Below the pieces are notes generated by a model. The model saw only the letters and a list, made by a program, of their open reading frames with translations, did no database searches and was not told where the DNA came from. From Streptomonospora nanhaiensis (GTDB taxonomy: Bacteria; Actinomycetota; Actinomycetes; Streptosporangiales; Streptosporangiaceae): a stretch of DNA of 64,000 nt. This document shows, piece after piece, positions 17,716-27,024 of this stretch (the first letter of the stretch is position 1; every line of letters starts with the position of its first letter). Location: positions 6,510,001-6,574,000 of the forward strand of contig NZ_CP113264.1 in assembly GCF_026642255.1 (NCBI RefSeq). The letters are read 5' to 3'. Made by a program: the position numbers and the translations under genes.

Positions 17716-18657
17716 ATGCCCCGCACCAGCCGAACGGCCCGCGCCATGCGCGTCGCCTCGGCCGCGTGCTCCATGAGCCCCTCCCTGCTCGGCCTGCCGT
17801 TCCTCGTGGGGGCGTTCCTCACCACCCTGTGGCTCTTCGGGGCCTCACCCGTCCACGCGGACGCCCTCGGCGGCGCCCTCGACGGGACCGGGGCCCTCGC
17901 GCGGACCGGGACGGGCGCGCTCACCGGGACCGGCGCCGCCCTCGGCGGCACCGGCGCGGACGCGCTGGGGAACGCCGGCGCGCTCGGGCTCGACCGCCCC
18001 GGTTCCCTCGACGAGGTCGTCCCGGAGCGGGTCGCCGAACCGGTCTCCCGGACCCTCGGCACCGTCCACCAGGGCCTGGGCCGCCAGGACGGGGACGACG
18101 CGGCCGGGCTCCTGGACGACCCCGGCTGGCCGGTGGACGAGCTCCGCGAAGGGGCCCGCCGGGTGGTCGGGGACCTCGACCGGACCCGTCGGGACACCGC
18201 CCAGAACCTACTCTCCCCCGCCGTCGACGCCGTGTCCGGCGTCCAGGAGGCCCCGGCCCCGGGTGGGGCCCGGGCCCGCGAGGGGGAGCCGGAATCCGCC
18301 GACCGCGCCCGTGGGCGGAACGGGCGCCATGACGCCCCGTCCGCCTCCGCCGGGACCCCCGGCGGGCACGGGCCCGTGTACGCCTTCGCACCGTCCGCCG
18401 CACCCGCCGTCGAGGTCCCCTCCGCCGAGGCGGAAGGGGAGCCCGGCGACACCGGCGCCTCCTCCGCGACGGCGCCCTCCGCCCAGCTGGCCACCGGCTC
18501 CGCCGCGCCCGCGGGCGGCGCCGCCCCCGCGGTCGCCGGCTACCTGACGGCCCCGCCCGTCACCGCTCCCGCGGCCTCCGCCGTGCTCCTGGCCTCCCGC
18601 TCGCTGCACCCCGTGCCGAGCGGTCCCAGCGACGACCCCACCGTCTCCCCCGACTAG
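17716..18657 (+). CDS. secreted low-complexity protein, unrecognised
   Basis: A 313-residue protein with a clear GGAGGG ribosome-binding site eight bases before the ATG. A long signal peptide (hydrophobic residues about 23-43, cleavage probably after SPVHA) is followed by a Gly/Thr/Ala-rich repeat region built on TGALxxTG units (residues about 50-90). A charged helical middle (PERVAEPVSRTLGTVHQGLG, REGARRVVGDLDRTRRDTAQ) and a Pro/Ala-rich tail follow. No LPXTG motif or C-terminal membrane anchor is present. No family is recognised. The next gene encodes another exported protein of similar character that shares the short motif VSG-(V/A)-Q-(E/D)-A, so the two may act together at the cell surface. 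Confidence 0.65.
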   Translation: MPRTSRTARAMRVASAACSMSPSLLGLPFLVGAFLTTLWLFGASPVHADALGGALDGTGALARTGTGALTGTGAALGGTGADALGNAGALGLDRPGSLDEVVPERVAEPVSRTLGTVHQGLGRQDGDDAAGLLDDPGWPVDELREGARRVVGDLDRTRRDTAQNLLSPAVDAVSGVQEAPAPGGARAREGEPESADRARGRNGRHDAPSASAGTPGGHGPVYAFAPSAAPAVEVPSAEAEGEPGDTGASSATAPSAQLATGSAAPAGGAAPAVAGYLTAPPVTAPAASAVLLASRSLHPVPSGPSDDPTVSPD

Positions 18658-18865
18658 GGCGGTCCCACCGCGCGGTGTCCCTTTCCCGCGCGCGGACCGT
18701 TCCCAGCGCGGCGTCCCCGCCGCACCTCCTGGGAGCTGACCTGAGTCCCGTGCCGCCGTTCACGTGATTCATGTCAGCCGGTGGTCCACCTCCGGCCCAG
18801 GTCGTCGGCGCCCCGGGCGCACGGCTTCCACGAATGCACCGACCACAGCTTCCGGAAGGAATTCC

Positions 18866-19978
18866 ATGACGCAGGCCAAGCGAATCTCAGCCAGGGCCGT
18901 CCTGCTCGCCGCGGGCACCGCGGGCTTCGTCGCCCTCGGCGCCGGGATCGCGGGCGCCGAGGGACTCGACTCCCCCGTCCGCGAGATCACGCCGCTCGTC
19001 GAGCGGGCCCTGGTGGAGGGCGTCGCCCCCACCGTGAACAGCCTGGCCCCCGGAGGGGTCGGCCCCATCGCGGGCACCGCCCTGTCCGAGCTCCAGGACA
19101 GCGCGCACAACCCGGACCGGCCCGCCCCCGACCTCTCCGCGCCGCTGCCCCGGGGCACGGACGTCGCCACCCCGGTCGGGACCGTCCCCAACCCCGTCCC
19201 CGCCCTGGCCGACACCGTGTCCGGCGCCCAGGACGCCACGGGGCTGGACGGGAACCCCCACGACACCGTCGGCCACACCGCGGGCGCCGTCGTGGAGGAG
19301 CGCGCCGTGGCGGCCGGGGGGGTGCTGGAGGACACCGCGCGGGGCGTCGGGTCCGAGGCCGAGGCGACCCTCGTCGAGGTGGTGCCGCACACCGTGGAGG
19401 CCACCTACGCCCTGCGCGACCGGATCGAGCTGCCGGGCACGCGCGAACTCACCACGCTGCCGCAGGCCGCCGAGCTGCCCGACCCCTCGGACCTGACCGC
19501 CCTGACCGGGAACGGGAGCATCGTCCTGGACGAGGTCGTGGCCCCGCTGGGCCGGGGCACCGTCCGGCAGAGCGCCCCCGTGGAGCCCCTGGCCGGCCTG
19601 ACCGACACCGTGTTCTCCGCCCCCGAGGGCACGACCGTCCTGGGGCTGGGCGGCCCGCTGGCCGACGCCGGCGTGCCCCGCATCACGGGCACCGGCATCG
19701 CCCCGGTGGACGAGGCGCTGCCGCAGGCCGCCGAGGCCCTGCCGCAGGCCGCCGCCGGCACGGGCCTGCCCACCCTGGTGGAGGGCGCGAACACGGAGAC
19801 CGCGGAGGAGCTCGTGGCGAGCCTGGGCCGGGGCACCGACCTGCTGAACGACATCGACACCAGCGACATCGTGTCGATCGACGGGGGGACCAAGGAGCAG
19901 GAGGTCCCCGCGAACATGGTCCAGCACCCGACCTTCACCCAGCTGCCGGGCTCCGAGGCGCTTCCCGTCATCAGCTAG
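18866..19978 (+). CDS. secreted acidic protein, unrecognised
   Basis: A 370-residue exported protein. The ATG at 18866 follows a good GGAAGGA site; the in-frame extension upstream lacks one and would bury the signal peptide. The signal peptide (residues 1-28) ends GAGIAGAEG. The mature part is acidic, rich in Pro, Leu, Thr and Gly, has no cysteine and carries short repeats such as LPQAAEALPQAA, LGRGT (three times) and ADTVSGAQDA. The C-terminus ends in VIS with no anchor or sorting signal. Not assigned to a family. It lies 208 bases behind the preceding secreted protein on the same strand. Confidence 0.68.
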   Translation: MTQAKRISARAVLLAAGTAGFVALGAGIAGAEGLDSPVREITPLVERALVEGVAPTVNSLAPGGVGPIAGTALSELQDSAHNPDRPAPDLSAPLPRGTDVATPVGTVPNPVPALADTVSGAQDATGLDGNPHDTVGHTAGAVVEERAVAAGGVLEDTARGVGSEAEATLVEVVPHTVEATYALRDRIELPGTRELTTLPQAAELPDPSDLTALTGNGSIVLDEVVAPLGRGTVRQSAPVEPLAGLTDTVFSAPEGTTVLGLGGPLADAGVPRITGTGIAPVDEALPQAAEALPQAAAGTGLPTLVEGANTETAEELVASLGRGTDLLNDIDTSDIVSIDGGTKEQEVPANMVQHPTFTQLPGSEALPVIS

Positions 19979-20242
19979 CGGGCCGTCCGGGACGGTGACC
20001 GGTGCGACCCGAGGGGGACCTGCCCCGACGGACCAGGACCTGCGGACGGGCTCGACGCCCTGCGGGCCGCGGGTACGGGGGACGTTGCCGAGAGGGGCGG
20101 GTCTGGGAACCCCTCGGGCCACCGCGCCGCCCGACCGGACCGCTCGACCGCCGGCGCCGTCCCCTCCCGGGGCGGCGCCGCGCCGCGTCCGGCCTCCGAT
20201 GGGGCCGGGGTCACGGGGGGGCGGCCGCCCGGCGTCCCGGTG

Positions 20243-21247
20243 TCAGCCGGAGCGCTCGACCACGTAGTCGCAGAGCGCCTCGAAGGCGTTCCTGGCCGGT
20301 CCCTCCGGGAGCGTGGCCAGCTCTCCGCGGGACTTGTCGGCCCAGCCCCTCAGGGTGGCCTCCGCCTCCGCCATGGCCGGGTGGACGCGCAGCAGCTTGA
20401 GCGCCTCCTCGGCCTCCTCGTCGCCCAGCGGGCGGCCGAGGAGCGACCGGAGCCGCGCGTCGGCGGGGTCCTGCGAGCGCAGCGCGTAGAACATCGGCAG
20501 TGTGAGCACGCCCTCGCGCAGGTCCGTGCCCGGCGTCTTGCCGGAGTCGGTGCTCTCGCTGGCGACGTCCAGGATGTCGTCGGAGAGCTGGAAGGCCATG
20601 CCGAGCGCGTCGCACGCCCGGGTGAGGGTCCCGATGGTCTCCGGGTCGACCTTGCCGAACATGCCGCCGAACTCCGCCGAGGAGGCGATGAGCGAGGCGG
20701 TCTTGTCGCTGATGACCCGCAGGTAGTGGTCCAGGGGGTCGGTGCCCTCGCTGGGTCCGGAGGTCTCCAGGATCTGGCCCTGGACGAGGCGGCCGAAGGT
20801 GACCGCCTGGAGCCGGACGGCCTCGGTGCCCAGGTCGGCGAGCATCTCGGAGGCCTTGGCGAACACGTAGTCGCCGGTGAGGATGGCGATGCTGTTGCCC
20901 CAGCGCTGGTTGGCGCTGGGCTCGCCCCGGCGCATCTCCGCCTCGTCCATGACGTCGTCGTGGTAGAGGGTGGCCACGTGGGTCAGCTCCACGACGGACG
21001 CGGCGGGGATGAGGTCGGGGACCGTGGGGTCGCCGAAGTGGGCCGCGAGGAGCACGAGGGTGGCCCGGAACCGCTTGCCGCCCGCGGCGAGCAGGTGGGA
21101 CGCCGCCTCGGACAGCAGGGGGTCACTGGAGGCCACAGAGTCCCGGAGCAGGTCCTCGACCTTCTCGAGGTTGTCCTGGACCTCCCGGGCGAGGGTCGGG
21201 TCGACTCTCGGCAGAGCGAGAAACCCGCTCGGGACAGCACCGCTCAC
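20243..21247 (-). CDS. long-chain polyprenyl diphosphate synthase
   Basis: A 334-residue trans-prenyltransferase. The first Asp-rich motif DDVMD is at 97-101 and the second, DDILD, at 223-227; GGKRFRATLVLL (56-67) binds isopentenyl diphosphate. The fifth residue before the first motif is Ala92, a small residue that lets long chains grow, as in heptaprenyl to decaprenyl synthases. It most likely makes the menaquinone side chain, since menG, a menJ-like reductase and complex I lie on the same strand. The GTG at 21247 is chosen from the GGTGGAG site just upstream. Product length cannot be read from sequence. Confidence 0.9.
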   Translation of the reverse strand: MSGAVPSGFLALPRVDPTLAREVQDNLEKVEDLLRDSVASSDPLLSEAASHLLAAGGKRFRATLVLLAAHFGDPTVPDLIPAASVVELTHVATLYHDDVMDEAEMRRGEPSANQRWGNSIAILTGDYVFAKASEMLADLGTEAVRLQAVTFGRLVQGQILETSGPSEGTDPLDHYLRVISDKTASLIASSAEFGGMFGKVDPETIGTLTRACDALGMAFQLSDDILDVASESTDSGKTPGTDLREGVLTLPMFYALRSQDPADARLRSLLGRPLGDEEAEEALKLLRVHPAMAEAEATLRGWADKSRGELATLPEGPARNAFEALCDYVVERSG

Positions 21248-21412
21248 CGTAAAGCTCCACCTGTTGAACGGGCACGTCGGCGGCCTCTCGGGGAGACCCT
21301 CGGAAGGAGGCCCGGGGGCCGCCGCGTGCTCAGCACATGAACATGATCCGACTTGCCACGGTATCCGACCCGGAATGCTCAGCCAAAGCCACACCCGGGT
21401 ACACGGCGGCCG

Positions 21413-21449
21413 GATCCGGATCACCCGGGTTTCACGGGCGATCCGGATC
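21413..21449 (-). terminator. hairpin after nuoN
   Basis: Arms of 15 bases (GATCCGGATCACCCG and its complement with one mismatch) enclose a seven-base loop, 16 bases beyond the nuoN stop on the minus strand. No T-run follows. Probable end of the nuo operon, leaving the polyprenyl synthase its own promoter in 21248-21412. Confidence 0.5.
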
Positions 21450-21464
21450 TCTGACCATCGGTGT

Positions 21465-23117
21465 TCACCCGTCGGTGTCCGTGGAGGCCTGGTCCACCAT
21501 GACGGCGACCGGTTCCGGGCCCGTCTCGGAGGACGGCAGCAGGTGGTCCAGCACCGGACCGGGGTACAGGCCGAGGAGCAGCGTGGCCGCCACCCCGATC
21601 GTGATGACCCCGCCGGTGGCCGCGCCCGCGCGCACCACGGTCGGGCCGTCGCCCTCCGGATCCCGGAAGAACATCACAACGATGATCCGCACGTAGAAGA
21701 ACGCGGTCACCGCGCTGCTGAGCACGCCCACGACCACCAGGGGCGTGGCCCCGGCCGCGACCGCCGCCTCGAACACCGCGAACTTGCCGATGAAACCGCT
21801 GGTCAGCGGGATACCGGCGAAGGCCAGCAGGAACAGGGCGAGCGCACCGGCGAGCGCCGGGGAGCGGCGTCCGAGCCCGGCCCACCGCTCCAGGTCGCCG
21901 AGCTCCTGCCCGCCGTCCTTGGTGCGCACCAGGGTCACCACCGCGAACGCGCCCAGGGTCGTGAACCCGTAGGCCGCCAGGTAGAACATGGCGCCCGCGA
22001 GCCCGTCGGTGCTGTTGGCCACGACCGCCGTCAGGATGAACCCGGCGTGCACGACCGACGAGTACGCCAGCAGGCGCTTGATGTCCCGCTGGGTGACGGC
22101 GATGACCGCGGCGGCCACCATCGTCAGCACCGCGACCGCCCACAGCATCGGCTCCCAGCTGGCCGCCGAGGTGCCGAACGGCACGAAGAACACCCGCAGC
22201 AGGGCGCCGAACGCGGCGACCAGCGTGCAGGAGGCCATCAGCGCGGTGATGGGGGTCGGGGCGCCCTGGTAGACGTCGGGCTTCCAGTTGTGGAAGGGGA
22301 CGGCGCCGACCTTGAACAGCAGTCCGATGGCGACGAGGCCGATGCCCATCAGCAGGAGCGGTTCGCCGTCGCCCCCCTCGCCCTGGAAGATCTCGGCCCC
22401 GCCGGCCTCCACGGCCGCCCTGATCGTGCCGAAGTTCACCGATCCGGCGTACCCGTAGACGAGGGCGATGCCGAACAGGAAGAACGCCGACGAGAACGCG
22501 CCGAGCAGGAAGTACTTGACCGCGGCCTCCTGGGAGAACAGGCGCCGCCGCCTCGCGAGCCCGCACAGCAGGTACAGCGGGAGGCTCATGACCTCCAGGG
22601 CGATGAACATCGTCAGGAAGTCGTTCGAGGCGGGGAACATCAGCATCCCCAGCACGGCGAACATGACCAGCGGGTACACCTCGGTGTGCTGGGAGCCCGC
22701 CAGGATGTGCGCGCGCTCCTCCTCGCTGCCGGGGACGGTGGCGGCCTGGGCGGCGAACGCGTCCCGGCCGTCCCGGTTCTCGGCGATGAGCAGCAGGCTG
22801 ATCAGCGCGAGCACGGTGATGGTGCCCTGGAAGAAGATCACCGTCCGGTCCACGGCGAGCACGCCGGCGGCGACGGTCACCCCGGCCTGGCCCTCGGGGA
22901 GGGTGCCGATCTGGAGCACGAGCAGCACGAACGCGGCCAGCAGCGCGAGCGCCGCCAGCCCGATCTGGAGGCGGCGCCTGCGCCTGGCCGGCACGAACGC
23001 CTCGAACAGCACGCCCAGGACGCCCGCCGCGAACAGCGTGAGCAGCGGGGCGAGCAGCCACCAGTTGATCTCCGGCGGTCCCTCGGTGACGACGGGGAGG
23101 TCCATGTGGGGGATCAC
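21465..23117 (-). CDS. nuoN: NADH-quinone oxidoreductase subunit N
   Basis: A 550-residue antiporter-like membrane subunit of complex I, one of three proton channels. About 14 helices are visible; the proton_antipo_M core includes LLGAFSSAFFLFGIALVYGY, GLLFKVGAVPFHNWKPDVYQ (channel lysine) and DIKRLLAYSSVVHAGFILTA. The GTG start overlaps the nuoM stop by four bases; an ATG four codons later is the alternative. Last gene of the nuoA-N operon. Confidence 0.96.
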   Translation of the reverse strand: MIPHMDLPVVTEGPPEINWWLLAPLLTLFAAGVLGVLFEAFVPARRRRRLQIGLAALALLAAFVLLVLQIGTLPEGQAGVTVAAGVLAVDRTVIFFQGTITVLALISLLLIAENRDGRDAFAAQAATVPGSEEERAHILAGSQHTEVYPLVMFAVLGMLMFPASNDFLTMFIALEVMSLPLYLLCGLARRRRLFSQEAAVKYFLLGAFSSAFFLFGIALVYGYAGSVNFGTIRAAVEAGGAEIFQGEGGDGEPLLLMGIGLVAIGLLFKVGAVPFHNWKPDVYQGAPTPITALMASCTLVAAFGALLRVFFVPFGTSAASWEPMLWAVAVLTMVAAAVIAVTQRDIKRLLAYSSVVHAGFILTAVVANSTDGLAGAMFYLAAYGFTTLGAFAVVTLVRTKDGGQELGDLERWAGLGRRSPALAGALALFLLAFAGIPLTSGFIGKFAVFEAAVAAGATPLVVVGVLSSAVTAFFYVRIIVVMFFRDPEGDGPTVVRAGAATGGVITIGVAATLLLGLYPGPVLDHLLPSSETGPEPVAVMVDQASTDTDG

Positions 23118-24772
23118 TCCTCGCCTCCTTCCTCAGAGGCCCCGTCCGCCCCGGCGCCCGCGGTGTCGGCGGTCCCGACCTCCACGGTGCGCTCGACGGC
23201 GGGGTTGATCACGTTGAGCAGGGGCTGGGGGTAGAGGCCGAACGCGATGATGAGCGCGAGCAGCGGGGCGACCGCCCACATCTCGCGCCCGGACAGGTCC
23301 CGCAGTCCGGACAGCCGGGCCGGGGTCTCGCCGGTCATGGTGCGCTGGTACATCCACAGGATGTAGAGCGCGGCCAGGACGACGCCGGACGCGGCGATGA
23401 CCGCGGGGGCGGGGTGGAACGCGTACACCCCGACGAACACGAGGAACTCGCTGACGAACGGGGCGAGGCCGGGCAGCGCCAGGCCCGCGAGGCCGGCGAC
23501 CAGGAACACCCCGGCGAGCTTGGGCGCGACCTTCTGGACGCCGCCGTAGTCCTCGATGAGCGACGAGCCGCGCCGCGCGACGAGGAAGCCCACGACGAGG
23601 AACAGCGCGCCGGTCGCGAACCCGTGGTTGACCATGTAGAGGGCGGCTCCGGCCTGCGCCTGCGGCGTCAGGGCGAAGATGCCCAGGGTGATGAACCCGA
23701 AGTGGGACACGGACGTGTACGCCACCAGGCGCATCATGTCGCTCTGCCCGATGGCGAGGATCGCGCCGTAGACGATGCTCACCAGGCTCAGTGCGACCAC
23801 CGGCCACACGAACCACGAGACCGCGGACGGGAACAGCTCCAGGCAGTAGCGGAGCATGCCGTAGGTGCCGACCTTGTCGAGCACGCCGACGAGCAGCACG
23901 GCGGTGCCGGGGCGCGAGGCCCCCGCCGCCGAGGGCAGCCAGGTGTGCACGGGCCACATCGGCGCCTTGATGGCGAAGGCGATGAAGAAGCCGAGGAAGA
24001 GCCACCGCGCGGTGCCCGGGTCGACCGCCGCGAGGGCGCTGCCCTCGCCCACGAGGTCGGTCCACAGGAAGGTCCCGCCGATGACGTACACGCCGATCAC
24101 CGCGACCAGCATGATCAGCCCGCCGGCGAGGCTGTACAGCAGGAACTTGACGGCCGCCTTGGCCCTGTCCTCACCTCGCCCGTACCGGCCGATCATGAAG
24201 TAGACCGGGATGAGCATGGCCTCGAAGAACACGTAGAACAGGAACACGTCGGTGGCCGCGAAGACACCGATCATCATGGCTTCGAGCACCAGGATGAGCG
24301 CGAAGTAGCCGCGTCCGCCGTCCTCCCTGTCCTCGTTCTCGTTCCAGGCCGCGAGGATGACGAGCGGCACCAGGACCGCCGACATCAGGATCAGCGTCAG
24401 CGCGATCCCGTCGACGCCGAGCGCGAAGTGGACGCCGAAGCGCGGGATCCAGGGGTAGACCTCCTCGAACTGGAGGCCGCCCGCCGCGGACGTGTCGAAC
24501 CTCAGCGCCATGGCGGCGAGGACGACGAGGGTGAGCACCGAGAAGCCGAGCGCGACCCGCTTGGCGGTCCCGGCGGGCGACCCGGCGGCCCCCGCGGCGG
24601 TGGCCGCCGGGGCCCTGGTGGCCGTGGCCGCAGCGGCCCCGGCCGTGGCCGCGGCGCCCGCGGAGGCCTCCGCGGGGGCGGCGGCCTGTGACGTCTTCAC
24701 GCGCGGCAGCGCCCAGATGACGGCCGCGCCGATCACGGGGAGCGCGATCGCGATAGTGAGCCAGGGGATCAT
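23114..24772 (-). CDS. nuoM: NADH-quinone oxidoreductase subunit M
   Basis: A 552-residue antiporter-like subunit with the conserved channel residues in YRFFEAMLIPVYFMIG-like and AFAIKAPMWPVHTWLPSA stretches and the discontinuous helix near LVAYTSVSHFGFITLG. Unusual feature: between helix 1 and helix 2 (residues about 26-70) lies an Ala/Thr-rich low-complexity insert of some 45 residues that most NuoM proteins lack. Starts three bases after nuoL and overlaps nuoN. Confidence 0.96.
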   Translation of the reverse strand: MIPWLTIAIALPVIGAAVIWALPRVKTSQAAAPAEASAGAAATAGAAAATATRAPAATAAGAAGSPAGTAKRVALGFSVLTLVVLAAMALRFDTSAAGGLQFEEVYPWIPRFGVHFALGVDGIALTLILMSAVLVPLVILAAWNENEDREDGGRGYFALILVLEAMMIGVFAATDVFLFYVFFEAMLIPVYFMIGRYGRGEDRAKAAVKFLLYSLAGGLIMLVAVIGVYVIGGTFLWTDLVGEGSALAAVDPGTARWLFLGFFIAFAIKAPMWPVHTWLPSAAGASRPGTAVLLVGVLDKVGTYGMLRYCLELFPSAVSWFVWPVVALSLVSIVYGAILAIGQSDMMRLVAYTSVSHFGFITLGIFALTPQAQAGAALYMVNHGFATGALFLVVGFLVARRGSSLIEDYGGVQKVAPKLAGVFLVAGLAGLALPGLAPFVSEFLVFVGVYAFHPAPAVIAASGVVLAALYILWMYQRTMTGETPARLSGLRDLSGREMWAVAPLLALIIAFGLYPQPLLNVINPAVERTVEVGTADTAGAGADGASEEGGEE

Positions 24773-24775
24773 TGT

Positions 24776-26725
24776 CTAGAACCTCACAGCCAGCGTCGCG
24801 GCGACGATGACGGCGCCGAGGAGCATCGTGAGCGCGTACGTCCGGGCGAAGCCGGTCTGCGCCCTGCCCAGTCCGCGGGAGGAGTCGCGCACACCCGTGC
24901 CGAGCCCGTTGACCGCGCCGTCGATGATCTTGTCCTCGACCACGAGCAGGACCTTGGTCAGGACCTGTCCGGGCCGCATCAGCAGGCCTTCGTTGATCTG
25001 GTTTCCGTACAGCTCCTCACGCGCGAAGGCGGTGACGAGGTTGGCCTTGGGCGCGGTCCTCGCCACCGGCCTGCGCAGGTAGACCACCCAGGCGAGGGCC
25101 ACACCGCCCGCCATCACGGCCAGGGCCGCGATCCCGTAGGGGGCGGTGAACGCGTGCGCCACGTCGAAGTGGTGCGGGTGGGCCCCGATGCTCGGGGCCA
25201 GGAAGTTCGCGAACCGGTCGCCGAGGGTCATGAACGCGCCCAGGGCGACGGAGCCGATCGCCAGCACCACCATGGGAGCGGTCATGCTGACCGGCGACTC
25301 GTGCGGGTGCACGCCCTCCTCCCAGCGCTTCTCGCCGAAGAAGGTCATGAAGACCATCCGCGACATGTAGAAGGCGGTGAGCGCGGCGCCGACGATGACG
25401 GCGGTGCCGAGGACCAGGCCCCGGGTGCCGCCGACGCCGAAGGCCGCGGAGATGATGCTCTCCTTGGTCCACCAGCCGGACAGCAGCGGGAACCCGATGA
25501 TGGCGAGGTAGCCGAGGCCGAAGGTCGCGAACGTGACCGGCATGGCCTTGCGGAGCGCCCCGTACCGGCGCATGTCCACGCCGTCGTTCATGGCGTGCAT
25601 GACCGATCCGGCGCCGAGGAACAGCCCGGCCTTGAAGAAGCCGTGCGTGACCAGGTGGGCGATGGCGGCCACGTAGCCGACGGGGCCGAGCCCGGCGGCG
25701 AGGACCATCATGCCGATCTGGCTCATCGTGGACCCGGCGAGGGACTTCTTGATGTCGTCCTTGGCCGAGGCGATGATCCCGCCCGCGATCATGGTCGCGG
25801 CGCCCACGACGGTGACGACCGTCTGGGCGACGGGCGCGGCCTCGAAGACCGGCCCGGCGCGCACGATGAGGTACACGCCCGCGGTGACCATGGTGGCCGC
25901 GTGGATGAGCGCGGACACCGGGGTGGGGCCCTCCATGGCGTCGAGGAGCCAGGCCTGGAGGGGGAGCTGCGCGGACTTGCCGCACGCGCCGAGGAGCAGC
26001 AGCAGCCCGACGGCGAGCAGGACGCCGTCGCCGGCCCCGGGGACGGCCGCGAACACGTCGCTGAAGCTGACCGCGCCCAGCGCCGTGAACATGATCATGA
26101 TGGCGACCAGCAGGCCGATGTCGCCGACCCGGTTGATCAGGAACGCCTTCTTGGCGGCGGTGGCCGCGGTCGGCTTGTACTGCCAGAACCCGATGAGCAG
26201 GTAGGACGCGAGGCCGACGCCCTCCCAGCCGAGGAACAGCAGGACGAAGTTGTCCGCGAGCACCAGCACGAGCATGGCGGCGACGAACAGGTTGAGGTAG
26301 GCGAAGAACCGCCGTTTGCCGGGGTCCTCGGACATGTAGCCGAGGGAGTAGATGTGGATCAGGGAGCCGACGAAGGTGATCAGCAGGACGAAGCTGATCG
26401 AGAGCGGGTCGACCAGGAGGTCCACCCCGGCGGAGAAGTCGCCGACGGCGAACCACTGGTAGACGGGGACGGCGACGCTGCGGGCGTCGGCGCCCCGGCC
26501 CAGGAGGTCGAACAGGGCCAGGAGCGCCCAGGCGAAGGCGGCGACCGGGAGGGCCGTGGCCAGCCAGGGCCCCCACTTGTCGGTTCGCCTCCCCCCGAGC
26601 AGCAGGATCGCCGCGCCCGCGAGCGGCAGGGCGATCAGCAGCCAGGCGTTCGACAGCACCGCGCTGTCGGCGGCGGTCGCCACCGCGGGTTCGGCGGCGA
26701 GGTACGCGTGAGATGTCACTGCCAC
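24776..26725 (-). CDS. nuoL: NADH-quinone oxidoreductase subunit L
   Basis: A 649-residue distal antiporter-like subunit. Core motifs are FLGWEGVGLASYLLIGFW, GKSAQLPLQAWLLDAMEGPTPVSALIHAATMV and DIKKSLAGSTMSQIGMM. The C-terminal part contains the extended lateral-helix region (EELYGNQINEGLLMRPGQVL) and a final membrane anchor. GTG start at 26725, eight bases after nuoK. Normal length for actinobacteria. Confidence 0.97.
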   Translation of the reverse strand: MAVTSHAYLAAEPAVATAADSAVLSNAWLLIALPLAGAAILLLGGRRTDKWGPWLATALPVAAFAWALLALFDLLGRGADARSVAVPVYQWFAVGDFSAGVDLLVDPLSISFVLLITFVGSLIHIYSLGYMSEDPGKRRFFAYLNLFVAAMLVLVLADNFVLLFLGWEGVGLASYLLIGFWQYKPTAATAAKKAFLINRVGDIGLLVAIMIMFTALGAVSFSDVFAAVPGAGDGVLLAVGLLLLLGACGKSAQLPLQAWLLDAMEGPTPVSALIHAATMVTAGVYLIVRAGPVFEAAPVAQTVVTVVGAATMIAGGIIASAKDDIKKSLAGSTMSQIGMMVLAAGLGPVGYVAAIAHLVTHGFFKAGLFLGAGSVMHAMNDGVDMRRYGALRKAMPVTFATFGLGYLAIIGFPLLSGWWTKESIISAAFGVGGTRGLVLGTAVIVGAALTAFYMSRMVFMTFFGEKRWEEGVHPHESPVSMTAPMVVLAIGSVALGAFMTLGDRFANFLAPSIGAHPHHFDVAHAFTAPYGIAALAVMAGGVALAWVVYLRRPVARTAPKANLVTAFAREELYGNQINEGLLMRPGQVLTKVLLVVEDKIIDGAVNGLGTGVRDSSRGLGRAQTGFARTYALTMLLGAVIVAATLAVRF

Positions 26726-26733
26726 GTCGCCTT

Positions 26734-27024
26734 CTAGTGCTTGAGCAGGTTCGCGTCATCGAGCGACGCGGACCTGCGGGTTCGGAAGATCTGCATGATG
26801 ATCGCGAGGCCGACCACCACCTCGGCGGCGGCGACGACCATCACGAAGAACGCGATGACCTGGCCCTCGATGTCCCCGTGCATCCGGGCGAACGCGACGA
26901 ACGCCAGGTTGCAGGCGTTGAGCATGAGCTCCACGCACATGAAGACGATGATCGCGTTGCGCCGGACGAGTACGCCGACGGCGCCGATGGTGAACAGCAG
27001 CGCCGCGAGGACGATGTAGTTCAT
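26734..27024 (-). CDS. nuoK: NADH-quinone oxidoreductase subunit K
   Basis: A 96-residue subunit with three membrane helices. Helix 2 carries the conserved glutamate in IIVFMCVELMLNACNLAFVA and helix 3 the second in MVVAAAEVVVGLAIIM; both belong to the proton path at the junction with NuoJ and NuoN. The ATG overlaps the nuoJ stop (ATGA). Confidence 0.96.
   Translation of the reverse strand: MNYIVLAALLFTIGAVGVLVRRNAIIVFMCVELMLNACNLAFVAFARMHGDIEGQVIAFFVMVVAAAEVVVGLAIIMQIFRTRRSASLDDANLLKH

Noticed and set aside
18866..19978. LPXTG-type surface anchoring of the secreted protein
   Set aside because: LPGTR and LPGSE occur inside the chain, but there is no C-terminal hydrophobic segment and basic tail.
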